Assembly (NCBI RefSeq): GCF_042657165.1 | Contig: NZ_JBHSNJ010000013.1 | Coordinates: 620,001 to 684,000 of the forward strand | DNA length: 64,000 bases | Direction of reading: 5' to 3' | Source of the DNA: Agrilutibacter niabensis | GTDB lineage: Bacteria > Pseudomonadota > Gammaproteobacteria > Xanthomonadales > Xanthomonadaceae | In this document: in pieces, positions 14,476-23,379 of the stretch | How the letters are laid out: every line of letters starts with the position of its first letter | Position numbering within the stretch: the stretch's first letter is position 1 | Position numbers and translations under genes: made by a program | The notes under the pieces: generated by a model | Database searches by the model: none | Told to the model about the DNA's origin: nothing | What the model saw: the letters and a program-made list of their open reading frames with translations, nothing else

Positions 14476-14560
14476 CGCGTCTATCGATGCTTCCTGGCCA
14501 TGGCCCCGCCCCCAGCGCCGTTCCGCGCTGCGGGGCTTCGTGCATATCGAAGAGACACAC

Positions 14561-15325
14561 ATGGAAACCCTGGCGAACCCCGAAATCTGGATCGCACTTG
14601 CCACGCTGACCGCACTGGAGCTGGTGCTGGGCATCGACAACATCATTTTCATCTCGATCCTCGCGGGCAAGCTGCCGGCGGAGCGACGCGACATGGCCCG
14701 GCGCGTGGGCATCACCCTGGCGGCCGTCACCCGCCTCGGCCTGCTGTTGGCGATCGCCTGGATCATCGGCCTGACCGCGCCGTTGTTCTCGCTGTTCGGC
14801 CATGCGTTTTCCTGGCGCGACCTGATCCTGATCGGCGGTGGCCTGTTCCTGATCGGCAAGGCCACGCACGAGATCCACCAGAAGCTCGAGGGCGCCACGC
14901 AGCAGGTCACGGTCGGTGCCGCGACGGCCACGTTCGGCAGCGTCATCGCCCAGATCATGCTGCTCGACATCGTGTTCTCGCTCGACTCGATCATCACCGC
15001 CGTGGGCATGGTGGACGAACGCTGGGTCATGGTCACGGCGATCCTGATCTCGATCGGCTTCATGCTGCTGTTCGCCAGGCCGATCGGGGAATTCGTCGAG
15101 CGCCACCCCACCGTCAAGGTGCTCGCCCTGAGCTTCCTGATCATGATCGGCCTGGTGCTGATTGCCGACGGCTTCGGCCAGCACATCCCCAAGGGTTACA
15201 TCTACGCCGCGATGGCCTTCTCGGTGTTCGTGGAAATGATCAACCTCTGGATCCGCCGGCGTTCGCAGGCGCAGGTCGCTCCGGTGGCATTGCACGAGAA
15301 GTACTCGGATGGCGGACCGGCATGA
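14561..15325 (+). CDS. TerC-family integral membrane exporter (manganese-linked)
   Basis: 254 residues with about seven membrane helices. It has both acidic transmembrane motifs of the family: ALELVLGIDNIIF (about residues 16-28) and MLLDIVFSLDSIITA (about 130-144). TerC/YkoY/YceF-type proteins are linked to Mn2+ export, including metallation of exported enzymes. The riboswitch directly upstream makes manganese response very likely here. The C-terminal tail after helix 7 is short and cytoplasmic. MntP, a second Mn exporter, is encoded at 43143-43712. Confidence 0.9.
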   Translation: METLANPEIWIALATLTALELVLGIDNIIFISILAGKLPAERRDMARRVGITLAAVTRLGLLLAIAWIIGLTAPLFSLFGHAFSWRDLILIGGGLFLIGKATHEIHQKLEGATQQVTVGAATATFGSVIAQIMLLDIVFSLDSIITAVGMVDERWVMVTAILISIGFMLLFARPIGEFVERHPTVKVLALSFLIMIGLVLIADGFGQHIPKGYIYAAMAFSVFVEMINLWIRRRSQAQVAPVALHEKYSDGGPA

Positions 15326-15331
15326 TGCGCA

Positions 15332-15368
15332 GCCAGCGTAGCCCGGGTAAGCGCAGCGCGCCCGGGTG
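15332..15368. repeat. Dispersed GCCCGGGTAAGCGCAGCGC repeat, copy 2
   Basis: GCCAGCGTAGCCCGGGTAAG followed by CGCAGCGCGCCCGGG is a near copy of the element at 13631-13670. It lies just after the TerC-family gene. Confidence 0.6.
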
Positions 15369-15507
15369 CTTTTCGTCCTGCGCGATTTCGGGCGAACGGC
15401 CCCCGGTTCAAAGCGCCTCGCGCGCGGCGGCGCGTTGGCGTCCTGCGTGCATGGTGCTGTCGCCGCGCGGTGCGGCCTGCGGCCAGGGCGTCATGGGCCT
15501 GCGTTCG

Positions 15508-16245
15508 CTAATGGCGAACCGGAGCAATGCTGAAGCTCACGATGTTCTCGTCTTTCGATAGTTCCTCTGCCATGTGGTCTGGAGACAAAGCGCGGGACCG
15601 CTCAAGCGCTACGACTCCGAATCTCCATACCGCCTGGTTGTCGCTGAAAGTGATGGTCAGGCTCTCCCTGAGCACGCGGTAGCCCCGGGCCCTGCCTCGC
15701 TGCACGACCTCTTCCAGATCGGGTGGATGCCCCGCGCGGAACTTGACCGTGATTTTCAGCGACGCTCGACCTGGAAGCCGGGCTTCTATCCGTTGCAGGA
15801 GCGACATGCACGCGGCGCACAACAGGGCCAGCAACAGGGCGGCAGGGTAAAAGCCCGCTCCGAGCAGGATGCCAACCGCAGCAACCGCCCAGATGGATGC
15901 CGCGCTCGTAAGGCCCCTGATGTTCAGGCCGTCCTTCATGATGACGCCGGCGCACAGGAAACCGATGCCGGTGACGATGCCCTGGACGACGCGAGTCGGA
16001 TCGGCGGTGACACGCACGTGCGCGCCGCCGTACCACAGCGGCGCGAAGCCGACAAAAATGGTCAGCGCCGTCGAAGCCATGCACACCAGTCCATAGGTGC
16101 GCATCCCAGCCGCCCTGCCTTGATAGGAGCGCTCGTACCCGACCAGCATCCCAAGGAGCAGGGCGCCAACCAGGTTCAATCCAATGAAGGCATTGGCGGC
16201 GAGGATGTCACCTCCCCAGTACCGGTACAGAGATTCGGAAAACAT
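15508..16245 (-). CDS. MgtC/SapB-family membrane protein
   Basis: 245 residues. The N-terminal 140 residues carry the MgtC core: GALLLGMLVGYERSYQGRAAGMRT, then CMASTALTIFVG, GIVTGIGFLCAGVIMKDGLNIRGLTSAASIWAVAA, and further helices (about five in all). Residues about 165-245 form a cytoplasmic ACT-like tail (LKITVKFRAGHPPDLEEVV). MgtC proteins adapt cells to low Mg2+, acid or intracellular life, in Salmonella partly by acting on the F1Fo ATPase; here only membership is certain. The start at 16245 has AGGGAGA upstream. It converges on the TerC-family gene. Confidence 0.88.
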   Translation of the reverse strand: MFSESLYRYWGGDILAANAFIGLNLVGALLLGMLVGYERSYQGRAAGMRTYGLVCMASTALTIFVGFAPLWYGGAHVRVTADPTRVVQGIVTGIGFLCAGVIMKDGLNIRGLTSAASIWAVAAVGILLGAGFYPAALLLALLCAACMSLLQRIEARLPGRASLKITVKFRAGHPPDLEEVVQRGRARGYRVLRESLTITFSDNQAVWRFGVVALERSRALSPDHMAEELSKDENIVSFSIAPVRH

Positions 16246-16538
16246 CGGAAGTCTCCCTGTCGCAGGCGCTCGTTCATCTATCTCTGGGCGGACAGCGCCG
16301 AATCCGCGCTGCAAGAACCGCACCAACGGCCTTTGCAGATCCGCATGCGCCGTTTGTGGCGATGGCTCACCGCGCTGTACATCGGCAACTTCCTGGCCAT
16401 GACCCGATGACAACCGGGAAATGGTCATGCGCTGACGAGCGCTGCCGCGGTCGGAGAACTCGTGGCTGGACGCAGCTGGTCTTTCGTTGCTGTGGTCTGT
16501 GTGCGCGAAGAGACTCGCGAGACCGGTGACCTTCGCCC

Positions 16539-16703
16539 TCAGGGGGAATCGTTGGCGGCTTCCATCCGCAAGGTTCCGTAGGTCATCCCGCTTTCATTCA
16601 GGAGCAGGAGTGCCAGGTCTTCGTTGACCTGACAAAAACCCTGCTTGTGGAGTTCGTCCCGCCACAGCGTCCACAGGTCTTCGGACACGAGCGCCGATGG
16701 CAT
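16539..16703 (-). CDS. Small hypothetical protein, low confidence
   Basis: 54 residues from ATG 16703 with GAAGG a few bases upstream. The frame stays open upstream to 16814. Composition is helical (SEDLWTLWRDELHKQG, NEDLALLLLNESG). No family recognised. It may not be a gene. Confidence 0.35.
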   Translation of the reverse strand: MPSALVSEDLWTLWRDELHKQGFCQVNEDLALLLLNESGMTYGTLRMEAANDSP

Positions 16704-16892
16704 TGTCCCTTCGTAAATGAGCGTGCCGCACCTGGTGATGGCGGATAACGGTGGACTTTGGCGGGTGGGCACCATGACCCAGCAAGACCGGCCGGAGTAC
16801 AGGGATATCAGCACTGCCAGTTACCTCCGAAACAGGGATCCGTGTTGCGTAGCGGGAGTTTGATTTCGAACTCGTGATTGGTCGATGAAAGG

Positions 16893-16928
16893 ATTGCCTG
16901 CGTTGCCTGCGTTGCCTGCGTTGCCGGC
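16893..16928. repeat. Four copies of a 9-bp repeat (GTTGCCTGC)
   Basis: Four head-to-tail copies, the first starting with A and the last ending in GGC. They lie just beyond the end of the small gene at 16933-17184. Length variation by slippage is possible. Confidence 0.75.
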
Positions 16929-16932
16929 GGCC

Positions 16933-17184
16933 TCACAGACCGTCCGGGCAGGGCTCCAGATCGCGTACGCCAAGCTGGAAGAGCTTCCCGCGCACCGCGT
17001 CAAACGAGCGCTTGTCCAGTACTTCAACCTGGATATGAATATCCATGGGCTCGATTCCAGCAGGCAGGTGCCGGGCCTTGAGCACAATGACGTAGACGCC
17101 GTCTTCCTGGACCACGATTTGCCGCGCTCGGGCGACCATCTCCCGTGTGATCTGGTCGGGAGAATCCAGGGAAACGGTCTTCAT
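16933..17184 (-). CDS. Hypothetical 83-residue protein
   Basis: Starts at ATG 17184 with GGAAG upstream. It has an alternating helix/strand pattern (QITREMVARARQIVVQEDGVYVIVLKARHL, then MDIHIQVEVLDKRSFDAVRGKLFQLGV) that looks like a real small alpha/beta protein. No family was recognised. Confidence 0.5.
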   Translation of the reverse strand: MKTVSLDSPDQITREMVARARQIVVQEDGVYVIVLKARHLPAGIEPMDIHIQVEVLDKRSFDAVRGKLFQLGVRDLEPCPDGL

Positions 17185-17532
17185 GGATCGGCTTCCGGAA
17201 TCATGGATGGCTGGCCCCAACAAAAAAGGGAGGAGTCCCCGTCAGACGCCTCCCTCCGCTTGTCCAAAGCGAACCTGCCGCGCCAGATCGTTCGCCGTTC
17301 GTCGCGGGCAGCCACATCCTGTTGAAGGAAAACTAGCGGCCCATGTGTTAGCCGCGGCTGGTGCCGGTGTCTAGGGATCGCTAAGCGCTTGAACGCTTCA
17401 GCTTTTTGGCGCCCTGGGGCGTTCAGTCGGTTCAGCCAAGGCGTCCGCAAACGCAGCTTCATCCAGAGCGGCGCCCCGCCCCTCTTCGACAACGCGAGCA
17501 CGTGTCCCGGCTGCGGCGTTCGCGGCCGATGC
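17185..17532. other. Gene-free stretch
   Basis: No convincing coding region in either direction. Contains the 5' region of the gene at 16933-17184 and the downstream region of the FHA gene. No strong terminator or repeat seen. Confidence 0.4.
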
Positions 17533-18324
17533 CTACAGCAGGTAGCCAACCCCCAGCGACGCCATCGCCACCAGCATGCCGCCGATCGCGATCGTCGCCC
17601 CCCAGCGGCGTCCGGTCGGTGGTGGTATCGGGGCAGTCGTGCTGCGCACGGCGCGCACGCCGTCGGCGATGCACGGGCCGCTGCCGGCCAGGTGGAAACG
17701 CACGCGGTCGAATTCGACCTCGTCGCCGATGCGCAGCTTGTGGCGGCGCACGCGGTAGCCGTTGACGAAGGTGCCGTTGCTGGATTCCAGGTCCTCGACG
17801 ATCACGCCGTCGTCGGCGGGCGCCAGGCGGGCGTGCAGGAGCGAGAGGCCGGGCGCGTTGAGGTGGATGTCGCAGTCGGGCGAACGGCCCAGCGTGACCG
17901 GAGCCGTCACTGCGTAGCAGCGGCCGAACGCACCGCCGGTCACGCCGCGCAGCACGAACATCGGCAGCACCGCGCGCACCGTGGTCGCGCCCGGGCCATC
18001 GTTCGCCGCGTGCGGCGACGCGCCGGCCGCACGCGATTCGTCGAAGCCGGCCAGGCGCGCGCGCACGTGATCGAAGCTGACGCTGTCGCCCGGGCGCAGC
18101 GAAATCAGGCCGTCGACGCGCCGTCCGTTGACCTCGACGCGGTTTCCGTGCGGCACCTCGAGCATCACGCCGGTGGTGCTGACATGCAGTTGGCCGTGCT
18201 GCGGCAGCACGCCGGGTTCGGGGAGGACGATGTTCGCGCCGGGATCGGAGCCGACCCAGGCAACGCCGGGATCCAGTCGAACCTGGGCGTGCTCGCCCCC
18301 AGGAAATACGAGCGTCATGGTCAT
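17533..18324 (-). CDS. Double-FHA-domain protein with C-terminal membrane anchor
   Basis: 263 residues. The first FHA-like domain (about 15-95) is degenerate (VAWVGSDPGANIVL, VEVNGRRVDGLISLRPGD). The second (about 145-220) has all the phosphothreonine-binding landmarks: LGRSPDCDIHL, SLLHARL and SSNGTFVNG. A single helix ends the protein (WGATIAIGGMLVAMASLGVGYLL). It should dock phosphorylated partners at the inner membrane, as seen with Ser/Thr kinase or secretion systems, but no kinase or phosphatase is nearby. The start at ATG 18324 has GGGGAG 8-9 bases before it, with a second in-frame ATG two codons later. Confidence 0.85.
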   Translation of the reverse strand: MTMTLVFPGGEHAQVRLDPGVAWVGSDPGANIVLPEPGVLPQHGQLHVSTTGVMLEVPHGNRVEVNGRRVDGLISLRPGDSVSFDHVRARLAGFDESRAAGASPHAANDGPGATTVRAVLPMFVLRGVTGGAFGRCYAVTAPVTLGRSPDCDIHLNAPGLSLLHARLAPADDGVIVEDLESSNGTFVNGYRVRRHKLRIGDEVEFDRVRFHLAGSGPCIADGVRAVRSTTAPIPPPTGRRWGATIAIGGMLVAMASLGVGYLL

Positions 18325-18924
18325 GGATGACTCCCCGTGGATCGGCCAGCCGGCTGGCCCGCCGGACCGGATGCCGTGCAGCGTGCGACGAAGGAAGGCG
18401 ACGCTAGTCCCGGGAGTGCATGGGCCGCGTGAACGAGGGGAAGCCACTTGGGCGGCGGAGGGGTGGTAATGCGCTTCAGCCGAGAAAGCCCCAAGCCGGG
18501 ATGGTTCGATCAATCCGCATCGTCCGCACAAGGGGCTTGCGCCGGCTGTCGGCAGGATCGCTTGCACGTCTGTTTGCCAGCATCCCCACCGGGCCGGGGA
18601 AGCCGGTAGCGGCGTCCCCGGCGGCGTTCCTGGTTGCGGACTATTCCGCTTCTACCGCTTCAACCCGCTCCTCGTGGCGGCTCGTGGCTTCCTGCCGCTG
18701 CTCCTGGTGTTCGCCGTGCTCTTTGCGTTCCGTATTGCCCTGTGCCTGTTGGCGCGGGCTGCGTTCGGTAGTTTCGGCGTGCTGCGATGGAGTCTGTCGA
18801 TAGCACATGACGTCTTCTCACTCGGTACCCGACTTGCTGCCGGAAGCAGGATTCTAGGCGCGGCACTGGAAGGCCAACGTGAGAAATTCGTGGCGCTTCC
18901 GCAGCGCGGGTTACTGGCAGCGGG
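18325..18924. other. 600-bp stretch without a secure gene
   Basis: Contains a frame at 18674-18958 (94 residues, with a hydrophobic segment LPLLLVFAVLFAFRIALCLL) that overlaps the 3' end of the convergent protease gene and has no good ribosome binding site. I regard it as unproven. No repeats or RNA elements were recognised. Confidence 0.35.
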
Positions 18925-19860
18925 TTACCGGCACAGCGCGATGCTCTTCGATCGCTGATCGATCAACAGGACATGGCCCGCAAGCGCATGCGCTCCGACG
19001 AGCAGTTCCGGAAAGCGGTCCGCGACACGGACTTCGACGTCGGACAGGCTGGCGCTTCCGATCCGGAAGGGACCGTGGATCGTCGCGCGGTGGGTGTCGA
19101 TTTCTCCGTTCGTCAGTTGACCGCGCCCGGCACGCTCCAGCGGACCGGCGGCGACCTTCTCGTAGAGCGACTGGGGAAGCACGAACGCCACGTTGGCGCC
19201 GGTATCCAGGTTTCCCTCGGTCTGCAGCCCGCCGATCGAAACCGGAACACGGAAGGCGCGCTCGTAGCCCAGGACATGCTTCCCGGTGGGTGAAAGCGCG
19301 CGCGTCCGGCTGAACGACAAGGTCTTCCCGGGGTAGTCGATGACCAGCAGCCCGTCGGAGAAGAATTCGCGCGCGATGATTCCGGAGAAGGCGGCGTCGG
19401 GCGATTTGCGGCCGCTGTAGTCGCGGGTGATGACGTCGAGATCCCGTCGGACCAGGCCGCCGAGTTCAAGCGAATCCAGATGCGTCGTGTCGACCTTGGC
19501 GGTCTGCACGCCGTCCGACGTGCTCGCCTGTCCTTGCAGGGCGAGGCCGAGCGTGGCGGCCAGGCTTGCATCGGCGCGCGCCAGTCCGCTGGCGCCTGTA
19601 TCGACGGCGAACCGGAAGGGGCCACGCCCGTTGACCCGCGCCTGCACGTAGATGCGTCCGTCCACCGTTTCGAACGGGACGCGCACCAGGACATCGTCCC
19701 TGGAAACATCCTTCAGTTTGCAGGCGTCCTGCCGGGCGACCGGCGCGTGCGTGCACCCTGCTGCGAGCAGCGCGGCGCCCAGGAGCAGCGTCGCGCCTGT
19801 TTTGTCGAGGGGATGGCGGACGATCGCGGCTCCGCAACCGGGCGGTACGCTGGCCTGCAT
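18925..19860 (-). CDS. Retropepsin-like aspartic protease, lipoprotein
   Basis: 311 residues. After an extended N-terminus comes a lipoprotein signal (TLLLGAALLAAGC, Cys at about 36). Two copies of the aspartic-protease motif are present: FAVDTGASG (about 85-93) and GNLDTGANVAF (about 214-224), each leading into a domain of the two-lobed pepsin-like fold. Further landmarks are SGIIAREFF and LLVIDYPGKTLSF. Such proteins are periplasmic peptidases of largely unknown substrate. The start at 19860 has AGGAG 7 bases upstream. An overlapping ATG at 19865 is out of frame. Confidence 0.8.
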   Translation of the reverse strand: MQASVPPGCGAAIVRHPLDKTGATLLLGAALLAAGCTHAPVARQDACKLKDVSRDDVLVRVPFETVDGRIYVQARVNGRGPFRFAVDTGASGLARADASLAATLGLALQGQASTSDGVQTAKVDTTHLDSLELGGLVRRDLDVITRDYSGRKSPDAAFSGIIAREFFSDGLLVIDYPGKTLSFSRTRALSPTGKHVLGYERAFRVPVSIGGLQTEGNLDTGANVAFVLPQSLYEKVAAGPLERAGRGQLTNGEIDTHRATIHGPFRIGSASLSDVEVRVADRFPELLVGAHALAGHVLLIDQRSKSIALCR

Positions 19861-20134
19861 TCCATTGCTCCTGGTCGAGTGTCCCGGCCAAGGCTGCGCG
19901 ACCGTCCGCTGCGGGAACAAGACCGATGCGACGAATCGCGGCGGCGGCCGACGAAACCCGGGTAAGGCGGCATGGGCCAGCGTGGCCCGGCAAACAGCGC
20001 ACTGCGTTTCGTCGTGCCGCGGGCAGGCGAACCGTCCCGGTTCAAATACCCACGCGCGGCGGCGGCTTGCAATGTCGATGCATGGTTCCTGGCGCAGCGC
20101 GGCTACGATGCCGGCCATCGCCTGGAGAACCGCT

Positions 20135-20557
20135 GTGGCCGATCTGCACGAACGCGTTTCCACCAGCTTCTCCGCCCAGGGGCTGATGACGACCTTGGGC
20201 GCGCAACTGGTCCGCGTCGCCCCGGGCGAAGTGCGGATCGCGCTGCTGCCCCGCCCGGAGCTGTCGCAGCAACACGGCTACATCCATGCCGGTGCCCTCA
20301 CCAGCGTGCTGGACAGTGCCTGCGGCTATGCCGCCCTGACCGTCGCACCGGCGGGCTGTGACGTCCTCACCGTCGAGTTCAAGATCAACTTCGTCCGGCC
20401 CGCCGTTGCCGACCGCTTCGTGGCCGTCGGCAAGGTCACGAAGGCGGGCAAGACCCTGACGGTCTGCCAGGGCGAGGTGGTCGGCGAGCGGGGCTCGCAC
20501 CAGGACATCATCGCGGTGATGCAGGCCACCATCATCAACGTTGCCGGCACTGCCTGA
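20135..20557 (+). CDS. PaaI-type hotdog-fold thioesterase
   Basis: 140 residues, usual length for the family. The hotdog core is clear: QQHGYIHAGALTSVLDSACGYAALT, with the HxGxxxxxxD-type active-site stretch, then VEFKINFVRPA. Members hydrolyse acyl-CoA thioesters, mostly aryl or medium-chain, in the cytosol. The start is GTG 20135 with GGAGAA about 7 bases upstream; no ATG is better placed. A strong terminator follows directly. Confidence 0.87.
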   Translation: MADLHERVSTSFSAQGLMTTLGAQLVRVAPGEVRIALLPRPELSQQHGYIHAGALTSVLDSACGYAALTVAPAGCDVLTVEFKINFVRPAVADRFVAVGKVTKAGKTLTVCQGEVVGERGSHQDIIAVMQATIINVAGTA

Positions 20558-20575
20558 GCGTGTCCCGGTAGCAGA

Positions 20576-20601
20576 AAAGGCCCCGCTTATGCGGGGCCTT
20601 T
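20576..20601. terminator. Bidirectional intrinsic terminator
   Basis: AAAGGCCCCGC-TTAT-GCGGGGCCTTT: 11-pair stem with A-rich and T-rich flanks, usable from both sides. It ends the thioesterase gene. Confidence 0.85.
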
Positions 20602-20646
20602 CATTGCGTCATGCGGGAGCCGTGGCGGGCTGCGAACGCCGCGGTG

Positions 20647-20840
20647 TCACTTCCCCGCCTGCCGGTTCGTCGCCGGCGGCGGCACGGGCGTGTCCCCGTC
20701 CATGCCGAACTGCCACAGCATGAAGCTGATCAGGTTGGCGCGCTCGCGGCACTGCCGCCGGAAATGCCCAGGTGCGAGGGCGAGGTGTACTTCTCCCGCA
20801 CCAGGTAACCGGCGCAGGCGATGAAGCAGGAATGTGCCGA
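20647..20840 (-). pseudogene. Remnant of an S9 prolyl-oligopeptidase-like gene
   Basis: One reverse frame reads YLVREKYTSPSHLGISGGS, the nucleophile-elbow region of prolyl oligopeptidases (GISGGS with the active serine), then hits a stop. A second frame continues as RANLISFMLWQFGMDGDTP and ends in TGA at 20647, like the C-terminal end of such enzymes. The catalytic Asp/His region between them is missing. The fragment is therefore frameshifted and internally deleted. Confidence 0.55.
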
Positions 20841-20968
20841 ATGACGCCACGCGTCGCGCCGGCGCCAGGCGTCGGCGCCCGCGACGCGATTGTCGAAGTC
20901 GGCGCGACTGCATCAAAGGCCGCGATGCGACCGGCTACCATGCGCTTCCCTTGCCAAGGAGGCCGCGC

Positions 20969-21949
20969 ATGTCCGTCGAATCGAACCACCGCCAGCCAGC
21001 TTCCAGGCGCGGTGTCGCGGCGATGGCCGCGGCACTGGCGCTGGCGCTGGCGGCGAGTCTCGCCGCCTGCGCGCCAGGCACGCGCGCCGCCGCGGCATCG
21101 CCACGTCCGCCGCGCGAACCGCTGATCGAAGTCGACGACGTCTACCGCTTCTACGCGCTCTATGACGCCACCGCCGGGCAGCCGACGGCGGAGCAGCTGC
21201 AGCAGTACCTCGATGCCGGCTCGGTCGGGTTGCGCGTGTTCGCGGAGCAGCGCCGGACCACCGGCGTGCGCATCGCCGAAGCCATCGCCAGATCGCCCGA
21301 CACCTTCGCGCAGGCCAGGCGCTGCGTGGAGCCGTTGCCGCGCGTGCGCCGGCGCCTGGGCGATGCGCTCGCCACGCTGGGCCGGCTGTATCCCGAAGCG
21401 CGCTTTCCGCCGGTGACCATCGCCATCGGGCGCGGCAAGCCGGTGGGCATCGGCAGTCCCGTCACCGGCGTGCAGATCGGCCTGGAAGCGCTGTGCGCGA
21501 CGGACTATCTCAATCCCGACGTCGAAGACCGCTTCGTGCATGTGATCGCGCACGAGTTCGTCCACGTGCAGCAGGCGCCGGAGCTGTCCGACGGGGAGAG
21601 CCTCACCGTGCTGGAAGCCTCGCTGATGGAAGGCGCGGCGGAGTTCGTGACCGAACTGATTTCCGGGAACGTGGCGTACTCGCACCTGCCGCCCCTGGTG
21701 GCGGGACGCGAGACCGAGATCGAGGGCGCCTTCCTCCGCGACAAGGCCAGGCGCGACCTGTCCGACTGGATCGGCAACGGCACGCCGGACAAGCCCGGCG
21801 ATTTCGGCTACTGGGTGGGCTACCGCATCGCCAAGGCGCATTACTCGCACGCGACCGACAAGCGCCAGGCGTTGCGCGAGATCCTGGAGGTGCGGGACGC
21901 GGAGGCGTTCCTCGCGGCCAGCGGCTGGTATCCGGGGATGGCGCTGTAG
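20969..21949 (+). CDS. Predicted zinc-metallopeptidase lipoprotein (DUF2268-like)
   Basis: 326 residues. The signal ends in a lipobox (ALALAASLAAC, Cys about 35). The zinc-binding HExxH motif is HEFVH within VHVIAHEFVHVQQ (about residue 195), followed some 30 residues later by the helix LMEGAAEFVTEL, which could supply the third ligand Glu. The rest fits the DUF2268 type: GYWVGYRIAKAHY and a C-terminal ILEVRDAEAFL. It probably acts on the outer face of the inner membrane or at the outer membrane. GGAGG precedes the ATG. Substrate unknown. Confidence 0.75.
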   Translation: MSVESNHRQPASRRGVAAMAAALALALAASLAACAPGTRAAAASPRPPREPLIEVDDVYRFYALYDATAGQPTAEQLQQYLDAGSVGLRVFAEQRRTTGVRIAEAIARSPDTFAQARRCVEPLPRVRRRLGDALATLGRLYPEARFPPVTIAIGRGKPVGIGSPVTGVQIGLEALCATDYLNPDVEDRFVHVIAHEFVHVQQAPELSDGESLTVLEASLMEGAAEFVTELISGNVAYSHLPPLVAGRETEIEGAFLRDKARRDLSDWIGNGTPDKPGDFGYWVGYRIAKAHYSHATDKRQALREILEVRDAEAFLAASGWYPGMAL

Positions 21950-22217
21950 CCTGATTGCCAGCGCACCGGGCAAGCGAAGCGCACCTGCGGTGGATGAGTC
22001 GCGTCCGAATGTCGTGGGCGATACCGGCTGCACTGATTCCATCGAGGCAGTGGGGATGCGTGTCAGCAGAGCCCAGGGTCTGAGTGGGGTCGTCGTTACC
22101 GGGTGCCTACTGGGTGTCTTGCAGGGTGTGTACGCACGCTGCTCGATCGAACGCGAGCGGTTGCAAGCGCGCTAGACTCCTCCAGCCGCCTCCAGGGCGA
22201 CGCCACAAGGATCCGCC

Positions 22218-23243
22218 ATGCGCCGTTTCCTTCTCGCGTTCCTGCTCGCCCTCCCGACTCCAGCGGCGATCGCCGGCGATCCGCCGACGCTGAAGGACTA
22301 CTTCGACACCCGCGGCCGCGGCGATGCCTGGCAAGGCGGCGTGCGCATGATCCCGATCCACACCGTGGCCGGCGATTTCCGCGTGTGGACCCGGCGCGTC
22401 GGCAACAATCCGCGCATCAAGGTGCTGCTGTTGCATGGCGGCCCGGGGGCGACGCACGAACCGTTCGAAGTCTTCGACAGCTTCCTGCCCGCCGACGGCA
22501 TCGAGTACTACTACTACGACCAGCTCGGCTCGTACTACAGCGACCAGCCCGACGATCCGCGCCTGCTCACGATCGATCGCTTCGTCGAGGAAGTCGAGCA
22601 GGTGCGCAGGGCATTGGGCCTGGGCCGCGACAACTTCTACCTGTTCGGGCATTCGTGGGGCGGGATCCTCGCGATGGAGTACGCGCTGAAGTACCCGCAA
22701 CACCTCAAGGGCCTGGTGATCGCGGACATGATGTCCAGCGTCCCGGCCTACAACCGATACGCGAGCGACGTGCTGATGCCCGAGCTCGGCGCGGAAGCGC
22801 TCGCGGAACTCAAGCGCCTGGACGCGGCGGGCGATTACACCAATCCACGCTTTGAAGCGCTGCTGCAGCCGCATTACGAGCGCCACATTTTGCGGCGGCC
22901 GATGGCGGAATGGCCGGAGCCCGTGCTGCGCGGTTTCGTCAGGCACCTCAACCCCAAGGTCTACGTCCCGATGCAGGGGCCCAGCGAACTCGGCGCACGC
23001 GGCATCATCGAGCACTGGGACCGCACCAACGATCTGGAAAAGATCAGCGTGCCGACGCTGGTCATCGGGGCACGCTACGACACCATGGATCCGAAATTCA
23101 TGGAAAAGATGAGCAGGCGACTCCCGCACGGCGAGTTCCTGTACCTGGCCAATGGCAGCCACGTGGGCTTCTACGACGACCAGCAGGCCTTCTTCGCAGG
23201 GTTGCTGGCGTTCCTGCACCGCGTGGACGATGCGAGGCCGTAA
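22218..23243 (+). CDS. Secreted proline-iminopeptidase-like alpha/beta hydrolase (S33)
   Basis: 341 residues with a signal peptide (MRRFLLAFLLALPTPAAIAG). S33 landmarks: oxyanion HGGPGATHE (about residues 74-82), nucleophile elbow GHSWGGILAMEY (about 145), acid GARYDTMDP and histidine NGSHVGFYD. Such enzymes release N-terminal proline or act on related amides; export suggests use of external or periplasmic peptides. The preceding intergenic region holds no clear promoter. No operon partner is seen: the next gene begins 136 bases downstream and is an AraC regulator. Confidence 0.87.
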   Translation: MRRFLLAFLLALPTPAAIAGDPPTLKDYFDTRGRGDAWQGGVRMIPIHTVAGDFRVWTRRVGNNPRIKVLLLHGGPGATHEPFEVFDSFLPADGIEYYYYDQLGSYYSDQPDDPRLLTIDRFVEEVEQVRRALGLGRDNFYLFGHSWGGILAMEYALKYPQHLKGLVIADMMSSVPAYNRYASDVLMPELGAEALAELKRLDAAGDYTNPRFEALLQPHYERHILRRPMAEWPEPVLRGFVRHLNPKVYVPMQGPSELGARGIIEHWDRTNDLEKISVPTLVIGARYDTMDPKFMEKMSRRLPHGEFLYLANGSHVGFYDDQQAFFAGLLAFLHRVDDARP

Positions 23244-23379
23244 CGCTGCTGCGTACTCCTGGATGCGGCCTTGGGCCCCGGGCTACGGAAACCGGCCAGC
23301 AGGATCCAATCCGGGTCGGCAACTGTTTGAAGCGAGCGCGTCAAAGTGACGTTTCTCTCTCGCCAACCCGGCGACCGGA

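Noticed and set aside
18674..18958. Small hydrophobic protein in the gap after the FHA gene
   Set aside because: No ribosome binding site, overlaps the convergent protease gene, and no recognisable family; kept only as a note.
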